Assembly (NCBI GenBank): GCA_022562275.1 | Contig: JADFPP010000004.1 | Span: forward strand, 1 to 64,000 | DNA from: Bacteroidota bacterium | Lineage (GTDB): Bacteria > Bacteroidota > Ignavibacteria > Ignavibacteriales > Ignavibacteriaceae | DNA: 64,000 bases | Direction: 5' to 3' | Part shown: positions 1-9,242 of the stretch, piece after piece | How positions within the stretch are numbered: position 1 is the first letter of the stretch | How the letters are laid out: the number at the start of each line of letters is the position of its first letter | Program-made: the position numbers and the translations under genes | Notes under the pieces: model-generated | Told to the model about the DNA's origin: nothing | Databases searched by the model: none | What the model saw: only the letters and a program-made list of their open reading frames with translations

Positions 1-1476
1 CTCAGAACCCTTACCGGTAACTTTCAGACTTCCGAACTCAAGGTCCTTCTCAATTAAATTTTTCTGTATGAATTGACGGGAAAGACTCATCCATTGTTCC
101 TTTGAAAGGTCGACTCCAATTCCGTAAGTCGAGAGTGAATTGTGGTTTTTAGCAATTACCTTGTTTGATTTTGAACCACGCAGCACGTCGGTTATATGAA
201 CAGCGCCGAAAATTTCTCCGGTCCTCTTTATGCACGATAAAAACTGCTGTGCTTTTACCGTTACATCGATGAGGTCTTCAGCATCAGCGTTACAATTGTC
301 ACACATACTGCAGTTATCCTGCGAATATCTTTCACCGAAGTAGGTCAGAAGGGGAATACGTCTGCATTCGTATGTTTCTACATATCGAACGAGAGCATCT
401 AAATGCAGTTTTGCAATTCGTTTTTCTTTATCTTCTTTTTGATCGATGAAATAATTTATCTTCCTGATATCACCGTAACTAAAAAGGAGCAGACAATGCG
501 CCCTTAACCCGTCGCGCCCCGCTCTTCCAATCTCCTGATAGTATGATTCGATATTCTTCGGAAGGTCATAATGAATTACAAACCTTACATTCGGCTTATT
601 TATCCCCATCCCGAATGCGATAGTAGCAACAATGATCTGAACATCATCTTTAATAAATTGTTCCTGATGGCTCTTCCTCTCTGTATCGCTCAGACCTGCA
701 TGATAAGGTAAAACAGAAAAACCCCGGTGATGTAATTCTTCGTAAAGTTCATCAACCTGCCGGCGTGAAAAACAGTAAATTATTCCGGATTGATCCGGAT
801 ACTTTCCCAAAAAATCTAATGTTTGCTCAAGGGGATTAATTTTACGGACAATCTGAATAAATAAATTCCGCCTGTTAAAACTGGCAAGAAACTTTTTGGA
901 TTCTTTTAAATGAAGATTTTTAATAATATCTTCCTGCACACGCGGAGTAGCCGTTGCAGTAAGAGCAACGGAAACAGCTTCCGGAAAGTGTGATTTTATT
1001 TCTGCTAACTGTCTGTACTCCGGACGGAAATCGTGTCCCCATTCGGAGATACAATGTGCTTCATCAATTGTAAGGCAATCCAATTTAACGGAAGAAAGAA
1101 GATCGAGTGTTTTTTCCATCGCCAGCGTTTCGGGAGCTACGTAGAGCAGCTTTACTTTGTTGTTCCTTATTTTTTCTTCATTCGCCCTGTAATCTTCCGG
1201 TGAGAGTGAACTGTTTAAAAATATTGCATGAACTCCGTATTCTCTTAACTGTTCAACCTGATCTTTCATTAAAGAGATGAGCGGCGAAACTACTACCGTT
1301 AAACCATCAAAAATAAGAGCGGGAATTTGATAACATAACGACTTACCGCCGCCTGTGGGCATTATTACAAGAGAATCTTTTTTAGATAAAACATGATGAA
1401 TGATTTCCCTTTGAAGCGGGCGAAAATTATCATACCCGAATATTTTCTTTAAAATAGAATCGGCTTTATCTATCAT
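1..1476 (-). CDS. recQ: ATP-dependent DNA helicase RecQ (C-terminus cut by window edge)
   Basis: RecQ unwinds DNA 3'-5' in recombination and repair. Reading back from the ATG at 1476, the frame stays open to base 1, so the gene continues off the left edge. The translation shows Walker A (MPTGGGKS, about residues 39-46), the DEAH box with the RecQ-specific aromatic-rich loop (DEAHCISEWGHDFRPEY), motif III TATAT, motif VI QEIGRAGRDG, and the four-cysteine zinc region (CRRI...CSMCDNC). The start of an RQC winged helix follows. The HRDC domain, if present, lies outside the window. It is transcribed away from the secreted-protein gene to its right and shares no operon visible here. Confidence 0.95.
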   Translation of the reverse strand, partial: MIDKADSILKKIFGYDNFRPLQREIIHHVLSKKDSLVIMPTGGGKSLCYQIPALIFDGLTVVVSPLISLMKDQVEQLREYGVHAIFLNSSLSPEDYRANEEKIRNNKVKLLYVAPETLAMEKTLDLLSSVKLDCLTIDEAHCISEWGHDFRPEYRQLAEIKSHFPEAVSVALTATATPRVQEDIIKNLHLKESKKFLASFNRRNLFIQIVRKINPLEQTLDFLGKYPDQSGIIYCFSRRQVDELYEELHHRGFSVLPYHAGLSDTERKSHQEQFIKDDVQIIVATIAFGMGINKPNVRFVIHYDLPKNIESYYQEIGRAGRDGLRAHCLLLFSYGDIRKINYFIDQKEDKEKRIAKLHLDALVRYVETYECRRIPLLTYFGERYSQDNCSMCDNCNADAEDLIDVTVKAQQFLSCIKRTGEIFGAVHITDVLRGSKSNKVIAKNHNSLSTYGIGVDLSKEQWMSLSRQFIQKNLIEKDLEFGSLKVTGKGSE

Positions 1477-1691
1477 TAATATCTGCCACGATTGAATAAA
1501 GTTTACTAATTAACCCGTGTTACTAATATAAAAATTTCTTCAATTGAATTCTCTGGAAAATACAAAATGAATAATTTCTGTGATTTCTGGTTTCCGGATA
1601 ACCCCATTTAAATTTAAATATGTAAATTCGATTCTAATTAATTCGCAAATTCGCAGCATTTATTTGTTACAAAAACTCAATTACATAGCGA

Positions 1692-3467
1692 TCATCTCAT
1701 TAAAATCAATTTCTTTGTTTCTCTGAAACTGCCTGCACTTAGTGTGTAAAAATATACTCCGCTGCTAAGGGACAGGATATTATCCTGTCCTACGGAAAAT
1801 TTAACTTCATATGTGCCGGCGGGTTTCTCTTCATTTACAAGTGTTGCAACTTCTTTACCCAATACATCAAAAACCTTCAAACTTACAAATTGCCTTTTGC
1901 CCACTGCATATTGTATACTGGTTGATGGATTAAAAGGATTTGGATAGTTCTGTTCTAACTTAAAATCCATCGGCTGAAATTTTTCTGCTGCAATTGATGT
2001 TACAGTAAAACTGTAATCTGTTACTTTAGGAAAATGATCCGATGCATTTCGTGTATCAAACTGCTGTAAGCCGTATTGAGTAAGCCGGCTTGCACTCATT
2101 ATTTCGGTTTGAATAACAAATGATTTTTCAACACTCATAACACTATTTGAATAAATCTGAAAATCCAATCTTCCCGGTGGGAATGATGAATTATCATTAC
2201 GCCAAGTATATGCAGTCCTTTTATCAGTGTGTTGAGCAATAAGGTCTTCTAAATCTGTTCCGTCCCAGTCGGGTGGTCCGCCGTTTCCAAAAAATTGAGT
2301 GTTTATTATATCCCCGGTTACCAAAGTTGTTAGCTGTTGTCTATCTCCAACAAGATTCAAATCTCCCAGTATCATAAATGGTGTGTTTGCAGGAAGATCA
2401 ATTCTACCGCCGGGTGTTTTTGCATCCAAAATAAAAGCAATTGTTGCGTCGGCTTCCAGCTGCCTTGTATTATTATTTGATGAACCTCCGCAGCATTTAT
2501 AATGAGAATTGATCACCATCAAATCATTATTAAAATATGACGGAAGATCAATGAGAGAAGCTGTTATTCTACGATCGGGATAAACTGCCCAGTTTTGCGT
2601 TATAGGATATTTCGATAGTGTAACATTTCCGAAATCTAGTTTAACACTATTCCAACTTGCTCCATTTGGAAGCGGCAACATTTCATTTATTTTACTTTGA
2701 ACTTGAATTGCGTCAGAATCGAAAAATTCATTAAAACAAATTATATCCGGTTGAATTGCCTGGAGAATGCGGGTAAAATATTGTTCTTTAGCAGGATCAA
2801 GCAGTCCATCAAAAAGGATATTATAATTCATGATTCTTAAATATGAGTTATCTTCTCTGTTAATTTCAATGAGGTTAACAGGCGGCGTCGGTGTATCATC
2901 AAAACTGTACTCGAATACCTCCCCATTATTCGGCATCCAATCGCCGTTTGTTACATTATCCTTAAAAAATATTTTAATGGTTGAAGAAGTAAAAAGCGGA
3001 TCGGTTCCATTTGGCAGTACATTTCTTCCAATTGCAATTTCATAAGTAGTATCGATAACTGTTGGCAAGCTTCTATATTGAATATCAGCGAATGAAATGA
3101 ATGTTTGGCCGTTTTTATAAAATGATCCATTTCTAAAACCAAAATCCCATCTTAACTCTGCGCCAATTCTATTCACAAACACTCCTGTTCCACTGTTATC
3201 ATCCCCGTCAATATAAAGTGTAAGCTGGTTGTCTTCCACCAGTTTGTTTTCAGGCGATAAATTTAGTCGTATAAATAGGAAATCCTCATCATTCGTAACA
3301 GAAAAATCTCTGAAATCAAAAATATTTCCGTCGCCAATATCATCAATGTAAGTTGGAACCGGAATATTCCAATCATCGGTTTTTCCGTCTAATAATATTG
3401 GAAGAGATTGGCTAAATGAATTAGTTAATAAAGTACAAAGAAAAAGCAAGAGAAAAATTCTTATCAT
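1692..3467 (-). CDS. secreted endonuclease/exonuclease/phosphatase-family protein with T9SS sorting domain
   Basis: This 591-residue protein begins with a signal peptide (hydrophobic to about residue 19, FSQ end). Residues about 22-200 look like a beta-rich carbohydrate-binding-type domain. Residues about 208-490 carry endonuclease/exonuclease/phosphatase motifs: MNYNIL, CFNEF (metal Glu), NSHYKC, GDLNLVGD and ASDHFP (catalytic Asp-His). The last 90 residues are a type A T9SS sorting domain: YPNPFNPST, then VFDVLGKEV and SSGVYFYTL. It should therefore be exported and attached at or released from the surface. The substrate (extracellular nucleic acid, phospholipid or phosphoester) cannot be read from sequence. 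The gene stands alone between recQ and a divergent ArsC-like gene. Confidence 0.85.
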   Translation of the reverse strand: MIRIFLLLFLCTLLTNSFSQSLPILLDGKTDDWNIPVPTYIDDIGDGNIFDFRDFSVTNDEDFLFIRLNLSPENKLVEDNQLTLYIDGDDNSGTGVFVNRIGAELRWDFGFRNGSFYKNGQTFISFADIQYRSLPTVIDTTYEIAIGRNVLPNGTDPLFTSSTIKIFFKDNVTNGDWMPNNGEVFEYSFDDTPTPPVNLIEINREDNSYLRIMNYNILFDGLLDPAKEQYFTRILQAIQPDIICFNEFFDSDAIQVQSKINEMLPLPNGASWNSVKLDFGNVTLSKYPITQNWAVYPDRRITASLIDLPSYFNNDLMVINSHYKCCGGSSNNNTRQLEADATIAFILDAKTPGGRIDLPANTPFMILGDLNLVGDRQQLTTLVTGDIINTQFFGNGGPPDWDGTDLEDLIAQHTDKRTAYTWRNDNSSFPPGRLDFQIYSNSVMSVEKSFVIQTEIMSASRLTQYGLQQFDTRNASDHFPKVTDYSFTVTSIAAEKFQPMDFKLEQNYPNPFNPSTSIQYAVGKRQFVSLKVFDVLGKEVATLVNEEKPAGTYEVKFSVGQDNILSLSSGVYFYTLSAGSFRETKKLILMR

Positions 3468-3548
3468 TGTTTTCTCAAATTGAAATTACTTATTATAAAG
3501 ATAGTTTTTAACAGGTAATATTGAAAGGTGTTAAAAAAAGATTTTAAA

Positions 3549-3893
3549 ATGAATATTCAAATCTTCGGCACAAAGAAATGTAAGGAAACCCAAAAAACAG
3601 AGAGATTTTTTAAGGAAAGAAGAATTCAGTTTCATTTTAGAGATTTGAATATTAAAGGTGTTTCAAAAGGTGAACTCGAGAATATTTCCCGCACAATTCC
3701 GGTTGAGAACTTTTTGGCAAAAGAGAGCAAGCAGTTCAAAAAGCGAAATCTTGAGTTTATGGTTTATGATACCGAAGAAGAATTATTAAACGATCCGCTT
3801 CTATTCCGAACTCCAATTGTTAGAAACGGCAAGTTAGTTACTATTGGCTATCAACCGGAAATCTGGAAAGAATGGATTGCTGAGGAACGGTAG
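3549..3893 (+). CDS. ArsC/Spx/YffB-family thioredoxin-fold protein
   Basis: A short thioredoxin-fold protein of about 114 residues. It has an N-terminal beta strand (IQIFGT), then a single Cys in KKCKETQKTERFF at the position of the ArsC/YffB redox Cys. There is no second Cys, so the Spx CxxC is absent. The C-terminal part, with FRTPIV, NGKLVTIGYQPEIW, is the conserved family ending and contains the expected Arg. I chose the ATG at 3549; a GTG at 3528 would add seven residues, and neither start has a clear ribosome binding site. It could be an arsenate reductase or a glutathione-dependent reductase of unknown substrate. No ars genes are nearby, so an arsenic role is not supported. Confidence 0.75.
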   Translation: MNIQIFGTKKCKETQKTERFFKERRIQFHFRDLNIKGVSKGELENISRTIPVENFLAKESKQFKKRNLEFMVYDTEEELLNDPLLFRTPIVRNGKLVTIGYQPEIWKEWIAEER

Positions 3894-4062
3894 TGAAAAA
3901 ATTAATGCAGAATGATATAGATAGCTATTTTGGTAGAAGAACAGTGGTCTTTGGCACTCGAATAACATTGTAGTAAATGAGTGAGCTAAATATTGATTGA
4001 TGGGTGGAGTATAATTTAGTTTAGGACTTTTCTAAATTACAATCCGAATTCATAATAATTTA

Positions 4063-5571
4063 TTGTTATTAAACTTAAAAAAAAGTACGAAACCTGTAGC
4101 TCATAAAATAATCGTAATGTTCATTGGGTTCGGAAGTATTCTCCTTGCCTACTTGTTATACCCAAATTTTCTTGGGGATGATACTTTCATTCATATCGGT
4201 TTTATTAAAGATTTATCCGGCGGTAAGGGGTTTTCATTTGCGGGTACAAAAACTTATGGTACAACTTCTCCAATGTGGGTAATCATTGGAGCAATAGTAA
4301 CGAAGTTATTTACTTCTCCTGAAACAGCTGTTAGATTATTAAGCTTAGTCTTCACATTTTCAACTCTATATCTGCTTTATATCATCTTATCAAAAGCAAA
4401 CATAAACATAAAAATTATTTATGCTGCGATATTATCGCTCGCACTCAATCCTTTCTTTTTACGCTGGGGTTTATCGGGTATGGAAGTGACTGCTTCAATG
4501 AGTCTTTTGCTTTCTATTTATTATTTGTTTTATAAGAGTACAAATAAATTTAAATGGAATATTGGAGGTTTTGTATTCGGACTTGCCATTCTTACAAGAC
4601 CGGAATTCCTGGGATTTTATTTGATCTTTATTTTTTACAATTCTTTCACGCGTACAATAACAGGAAAGAAACTATTTACATCTGCTCTAATTACTATAAT
4701 TACACTATCAGGATGGTTGTTGTTTGCATATTATTACTTTGGTACAATAATTCCGAATACATATTTATACAAAGCCGGCGGCAGCTTAATAAGTTTTGGG
4801 TTTGAATATGCAACAAGGACCTTGAAACTTTTCGCGGCTGGTAACTTGCCAGAATTTGTTTTGTTAGTTACTCTGTTAGTTGCCTTGATATTTATCGGCA
4901 GAAGAAAGCAAAATAATTCCGGAAAGTATCATGATTTATTAACTATACTTAAAGAAAAAGATTTAATATTACCCATACTTTGGATCGCAGGTTTCTATGG
5001 TTTTTATTTGTTGAAAGATGTAACTGTTATTTCACGATATTCTTTGATGCTGATACCTTTCATTATCATTATTGTAGCTCTATTATTTAATTTTATCAAA
5101 GACCAAATTAGTGAAAAAACTAAAAGTACAATCCTTATAATTTACTTGTTCACAACAATTTTTGGTTATGGTTTCATAACATTTTATGTTGTTAAACCGG
5201 CAAGCGACGAATTTGTAAAGGGATTCCAAACATCTTACAGAGAAATAGCATCAATTATAAAAAAGGATTCGGGAAACAGGAAAACAGCAGTTGCATTAAC
5301 TGATGTAGGAATAATTGGTTGCTTTTCAGGTGCAAAGGTTTATGATTTTGCCGGATTGGTGGATCATTCAAGATTTAATTATGATAGCAGTCACGATTAT
5401 TTAATGGCTAAAAAACCCGGTTACGTTATTTTAAGAGAAGAATATAAACCGCAAGACATCTTACCCGACGGAATTGAAATAGAAATTTTATTCAAAAGGA
5501 CATTAGGCGGCTTTGGTATCAATCATTCGAACCCAAGAACAGTTACATTATATAAATTGTATTGGAAGTGA
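4063..5571 (+). CDS. polytopic membrane glycosyltransferase-like protein (GT-C fold)
   Basis: About 502 residues with roughly ten to twelve hydrophobic segments. After the first membrane segment comes a loop with an acidic pair (FLGDDTFIH) followed by GTTSPMW. This is typical of GT-C enzymes that use lipid-linked sugars (ArnT/PMT-like). A final soluble part of about 120 residues (TDVGIIGCFSGAKVYDFAGLVD onward) is often found at the C-terminus of this group. The called start is TTG at 4063; an ATG at 4117 would begin inside the first membrane helix, so TTG is kept with doubt. Donor and acceptor are unknown. It converges on glnA across a strong hairpin. Confidence 0.7.
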   Translation: MLLNLKKSTKPVAHKIIVMFIGFGSILLAYLLYPNFLGDDTFIHIGFIKDLSGGKGFSFAGTKTYGTTSPMWVIIGAIVTKLFTSPETAVRLLSLVFTFSTLYLLYIILSKANINIKIIYAAILSLALNPFFLRWGLSGMEVTASMSLLLSIYYLFYKSTNKFKWNIGGFVFGLAILTRPEFLGFYLIFIFYNSFTRTITGKKLFTSALITIITLSGWLLFAYYYFGTIIPNTYLYKAGGSLISFGFEYATRTLKLFAAGNLPEFVLLVTLLVALIFIGRRKQNNSGKYHDLLTILKEKDLILPILWIAGFYGFYLLKDVTVISRYSLMLIPFIIIIVALLFNFIKDQISEKTKSTILIIYLFTTIFGYGFITFYVVKPASDEFVKGFQTSYREIASIIKKDSGNRKTAVALTDVGIIGCFSGAKVYDFAGLVDHSRFNYDSSHDYLMAKKPGYVILREEYKPQDILPDGIEIEILFKRTLGGFGINHSNPRTVTLYKLYWK

Positions 5572-5578
5572 AGTTAGA

Positions 5579-5611
5579 AAGTGCCAGTCACATTAACAGT
5601 GACTGGCACTT
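5579..5611. terminator. bidirectional hairpin terminator between convergent genes
   Basis: A perfect 13-bp inverted repeat with a 7-base loop (arm AAGTGCCAGTCAC, loop ATTAACA) lies between the stop of the membrane glycosyltransferase and the stop of glnA. The arm is AT-flanked on both sides. It probably ends both transcripts. Confidence 0.8.
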
Positions 5612-5629
5612 AATCGGTAATTTTCTTAT

Positions 5630-7057
5630 TTAAACATCGTAATAAAGCCCAAACTCAAACGGATGCGGCTGTTGTGCCATTGGTTTGATTTCTTTTTCCA
5701 TCTTATAATTTATCCATGTTTCAATTACATCCTCTGTAAATACATCGCCTTTTAATAAATATTCGTGATCATTTGCTAAAGATTTAATTGCTTCTTCGAG
5801 CGAGCCCGGAGTAGAAGGTACATTTGCTAATTCTTCAGGAGGAAGATCGTATATATCTTTATCCAATGGTTCACCCGGATCAATTCGGTTTGTTATTCCA
5901 TCCAATCCGGCCATCATTAATGCAGAAAATGCAAGATAAGGATTCGCCGAGGGATCGGGGCATCTGAACTCAATTCTTTTAGATTTCGGACTTGCCGAGT
6001 ACATAGGTATTCTTATTGCTGCACTCCTGTTACATTGAGAGTATGCAAGATTCACCGGGGCTTCAAATCCTGGGACTAATCTTTTATACGAATTTGTTGT
6101 GGGATTTGTAAGAGCTAACAGGGATGCTGCATGCTTTAAAATTCCACCGATAAAATAAAGTGCCATTTCACTTAAACCTGCATAACCGGATCCAGCAAAC
6201 AATGGTTTCCCTTTTTTCCATAATGAAATGTGCACGTGCATTCCGCTTCCGTTATCACCCTGAATTGGTTTGGGCATAAAAGTAACAGTTTTATTACCAA
6301 GCTTAGCTGTATTCTTAACAATATATTTAAACATTAATAATTGATCTGCAGATTTAACCAAAGGTTCAAATTTTAAATCAATTTCACACTGCCCGCCGCT
6401 GGCAACTTCGTGATGCTGTGCTTCAACATCAATACCGCAATCAATTAATTTAAGCACCATTTCATTTCGTAAATCATTTAGTGAATCCGTTGGAGGCACA
6501 GGGAAATATCCTCCTTTATATTGCGGTTTGTATCCTAAGTTTGGATTCTCTTCCTTCCCGCTGTTCCAACTTCCTTCAACGGAATCGACATGATAGAAGC
6601 AATGATTCGGCTGTGAATCATATCTCACATCATCAAAAACAAAAAATTCCGCTTCCGGTCCAAAGTAAACTGTATCGGCAAGACCGGAAGTTTTTAAATA
6701 TGCTGTAGCTTTTTGTGCAATGTTTCTCGGGCAGCGTGAATATTTTTCCTTTGTTGCTGGTTCGTAAACATCACATATAAAACTTATTGTCGGAGCCTCT
6801 GCAAATGGATCAACGAACATAGTTGATGCATCAGGAATTATGAGCATATCACTTTCGTTTATTTTTTTCCAGCCGCGAATTGATGAACCATCGAAACCGT
6901 ATCCGTCATCAAACGAATCCTTATCAATCTGGCTGGTCGGCACAGTAAAATGCTGCCACTGTCCCGGGAAATCCATAAACTTAAGATCAACAAACTTTAT
7001 CTTTTTACTTTTAATAAAGTTAAGAACCTTGCTTTCGGGTGAAACTGTTTTTGCCAT
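5630..7057 (-). CDS. glnA: glutamine synthetase type I
   Basis: Makes glutamine from glutamate, ammonia and ATP; 475 residues, the normal length for GSI. Visible signatures are DGSSIRGW near the N-terminus, the metal site [11 protein letters not shown], the glutamate/ammonia region [22 protein letters not shown]-like [13 protein letters not shown], and the C-terminal [14 protein letters not shown] tyrosine in [10 protein letters not shown] sits at the usual adenylylation site, so control by GlnE is possible. Only 22 bases separate it from the upstream Lrp-family gene on the same strand. The two are likely co-transcribed, with the regulator responding to nitrogen or amino acids. Confidence 0.97.
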   Translation of the reverse strand: MAKTVSPESKVLNFIKSKKIKFVDLKFMDFPGQWQHFTVPTSQIDKDSFDDGYGFDGSSIRGWKKINESDMLIIPDASTMFVDPFAEAPTISFICDVYEPATKEKYSRCPRNIAQKATAYLKTSGLADTVYFGPEAEFFVFDDVRYDSQPNHCFYHVDSVEGSWNSGKEENPNLGYKPQYKGGYFPVPPTDSLNDLRNEMVLKLIDCGIDVEAQHHEVASGGQCEIDLKFEPLVKSADQLLMFKYIVKNTAKLGNKTVTFMPKPIQGDNGSGMHVHISLWKKGKPLFAGSGYAGLSEMALYFIGGILKHAASLLALTNPTTNSYKRLVPGFEAPVNLAYSQCNRSAAIRIPMYSASPKSKRIEFRCPDPSANPYLAFSALMMAGLDGITNRIDPGEPLDKDIYDLPPEELANVPSTPGSLEEAIKSLANDHEYLLKGDVFTEDVIETWINYKMEKEIKPMAQQPHPFEFGLYYDV

Positions 7058-7079
7058 TTTATTATCCTATTTTTCTTAA

Positions 7080-7526
7080 TTAAATATTGATTGCTGTTGT
7101 TTCTTTTATGGTTGAAAGTACAAATGTTGTTTTGGTTGCGGTAACACCCAGCCAAGTTTGAATTTCGCTTAATAATTTTTCAAGCGCCTCGGTGTTTCTC
7201 ACAACAACCTTAAGTAAATGTGATCCTTCACCAAGAACAGAATGACATTCAAGAATCTGAGGCATTTTGTCCACATGAGATATCAAAGATTTATAGTGTT
7301 TGGAAGAATCCATAACCACATGAATATATGCCATAATATCCAGACCAAAAGATTGTTTATTAATTTTAGCATAATAACCTTCAATAATGCCGTGTTCCTC
7401 CAGTTTATTTAATCTTTCGCTAACCGAAGGAACTGAAAGTCCTACGTTTTCGGCTAATTGATTTCTTTTTGTTCTGCCTTTTTCCTGAAGTGTTTTTAAT
7501 ATCTTAATGTCTATGTCGTCGAGCAT
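7080..7526 (-). CDS. Lrp/AsnC-family transcriptional regulator
   Basis: A 148-residue protein of standard Lrp length. The N-terminal winged helix-turn-helix (residues about 3-55; NQLAENVGLSVPSVSERLNKLE, shown here only as the family pattern) is followed by the RAM ligand-binding domain (about 65-145; HSVLGEGSHLLKVVV). It is read directly into glnA. The arrangement suggests it senses an amino acid, perhaps glutamine, and controls glnA and its own transcription from the AT-rich upstream region. The ligand is not readable from sequence. Confidence 0.9.
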   Translation of the reverse strand: MLDDIDIKILKTLQEKGRTKRNQLAENVGLSVPSVSERLNKLEEHGIIEGYYAKINKQSFGLDIMAYIHVVMDSSKHYKSLISHVDKMPQILECHSVLGEGSHLLKVVVRNTEALEKLLSEIQTWLGVTATKTTFVLSTIKETTAINI

Positions 7527-8226
7527 TTATTGCCTTATTTTTTTATGGATATTTTATTATTTGATTCGTAAAATAAGGATTATAATTATACAAACCAATT
7601 ATTATTAGGTATTATTTAGACTATACCATATTTAATTATAAGAATGGATGCTTTCATTAACATTTCTTAGGTGTGAAACAATTATCGTGCTACTTTTTTA
7701 AACGTATTATTAACCAAGAATCATTTTTCTTTTGCATTTACCTTTAAACGAGTTAATTATAAATAAAGACAATCCATTTTGGTATGAAGAGTTATTGGTG
7801 TGATGACCTTGCTTTATTTTCCCTTATTTTTTCGTTGTTTGTCCTTTTCTATTTTTCTGTTGTAAGTCTTCTTTGATTTCTCAATTTTGGGCGGTTTTTG
7901 TGGCAGAGGAACTCTTTTTTTCTTCTTTTTAATATTTATTTTTTCTTTATCAGGCATCGATCAGATAAAAAATTACTTTAAATAGTTGAACTAACAAAAC
8001 CATATTTTATAATTTTATTTGTCAACTAAAAAATTTATTAAATGTAAATTTGTAGGTTTATTATTATAATCGCTTCAACTGAATTGGAACTAAATCAATT
8101 GCTTTCTGATTTATTAATTAGTCTCTCCTCACATTCTTTTTCTTTTTCATTTCTGATTCTGATTACAGATTATAATTTAATTCCGAAGTATTTTATAATT
8201 TAGAGTTATTCTTTTATCCGGTTTTG
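7527..8226. other. AT-rich intergenic region between lrp-type and anti-sigma-like genes
   Basis: 700 bases of low-GC sequence. It presumably holds the promoter of the lrp-glnA pair near 7530-7680 and the small lysine-rich ORF at 7814-7957. I see no tRNA, no long inverted repeat and no convincing terminator after the anti-sigma-like gene. Confidence 0.5.
7814..7957 (-). CDS. small lysine-rich ORF (47 residues)
   Basis: A complete frame from ATG (7957) to TAA (7814), nearly half basic residues (for example NIKKKKKRVPLPQK). It is the only coding-like stretch in the 700 bases between the lrp-type gene and the anti-sigma-like gene. There is no clear ribosome binding site. In AT-rich DNA a Lys-rich frame can arise by chance from poly-A tracts, so this is tentative. 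If real it could be a nucleic-acid-binding or ribosome-associated peptide. Confidence 0.35.
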   Translation of the reverse strand: MPDKEKINIKKKKKRVPLPQKPPKIEKSKKTYNRKIEKDKQRKNKGK

Positions 8227-8469
8227 TTAATCACAATCATCAAGATCAAGAAATTTCATTAACCTCTTATGTGCATCTTTCGACATTTTTACATTATACT
8301 TGCGGTAACAATCGATTGTAATTTCAACCGTCTCGTAGTAACTTTTACAATCCAAACATTCATCTAAATGATCTTTTATTGTGATACATTTCTCAGAGTT
8401 TAGGTCTTCACCAAGACTCTCACAAATATAATTCATAACCTCTTTACAGGTAACTGTCTTTTCGTTCAT
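8227..8469 (-). CDS. small zinc-finger anti-sigma-like protein
   Basis: 80 residues with the HX3CX2C signature (HLDECLDC, about residues 33-40) of zinc-binding anti-sigma proteins, plus an earlier Cys pair region. There is no transmembrane helix, so it would act in the cytoplasm, like the ChrR/RsrA-type ZAS proteins. Its ATG shares one base with the stop codon of the preceding ECF sigma gene (TAATG), indicating translational coupling. Likely role: binding and inhibiting that sigma factor, perhaps with redox or metal sensing through the cysteines. The C-terminal half gives no further clue. Confidence 0.75.
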   Translation of the reverse strand: MNEKTVTCKEVMNYICESLGEDLNSEKCITIKDHLDECLDCKSYYETVEITIDCYRKYNVKMSKDAHKRLMKFLDLDDCD

Positions 8470-9026
8470 TATTGTAATGATTTACTTAATTCATTTCTTA
8501 GAAATGCTCGGGCCCGATGGAGCCTTGATTTTACTGCTGGTACAGACAGATTAGCAATTTCTCCTGTTTTCTCAGTTGAAAATCCTTCAACATCACGAAG
8601 AAGAAATATCATTCTATAATCGGGAGTCAATTTTTTAATGGCATTGTCTAATATAATTTTTAACTCTTCATTCTCAGCAATTTTATTTGGCAACGTACTC
8701 CAATCAACGGCATATTTTTCTTCAAATATATTTTCATCATCCTCCAGCGAAACAAACGGGCGATTTTTTATTTTCCGGGCAAGCATCAAACAATGGTTTG
8801 ATACTATCCTGAACAGCCAGGTAGAGAGTTTTGATTTTCCATCAAATTGATGCAGTGATTTTACCATACTGTAAAAAGTCTCCTGCATAATATTCTCGGC
8901 TTTATCTTTATCCCTGCAAATCTTAAATGCAAAATTATAAATAGTCTGTTCGTGAATCTTCACTAAATTAGCAAGAGCTTTCCTATCACCAGATTGAGCT
9001 CGTTTTATTATTTCTTTTTCTTCCAT
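8469..9026 (-). CDS. ECF-type RNA polymerase sigma factor
   Basis: 185 residues with sigma-70 region 2 (about 20-90; YNFAFKICRDKDKAENIMQ and TWLFRIVSNHC) and region 4 (about 125-180; LTPDYRMIFLLRDVEGFS followed by the SVPAVKSRLHRAR recognition helix). There is no region 1 or 3, as usual for ECF factors. It is coupled to the downstream zinc anti-sigma-like gene. Target promoters are unknown. The pair probably regulates itself. Confidence 0.92.
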   Translation of the reverse strand: MEEKEIIKRAQSGDRKALANLVKIHEQTIYNFAFKICRDKDKAENIMQETFYSMVKSLHQFDGKSKLSTWLFRIVSNHCLMLARKIKNRPFVSLEDDENIFEEKYAVDWSTLPNKIAENEELKIILDNAIKKLTPDYRMIFLLRDVEGFSTEKTGEIANLSVPAVKSRLHRARAFLRNELSKSLQ

Positions 9027-9242
9027 AGATATGATGCAAGGGATAAAAATTAGATTCTGCTGAGTTTTAAATTATAATATATAATTTAGTACAAAATGTT
9101 TGCATATTATAGTGCCTTTAATAAATTTTTTTTCCGTTCATTCAAGTTGTTTTATATTTGCCAATGAAAAAGTTTAAGATTTGGCTTAAATTATGAGGTG
9201 AAAATTTGATTAAACTATATAAAAAATAATTCAAAAGAGATA

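Noticed and set aside
9098-9117. Sigma-54-like site on the minus strand before the ECF sigma gene
   Set aside because: GGCAC and TGC are present but separated by one base too many (GG to GC gap of 11 instead of 10).
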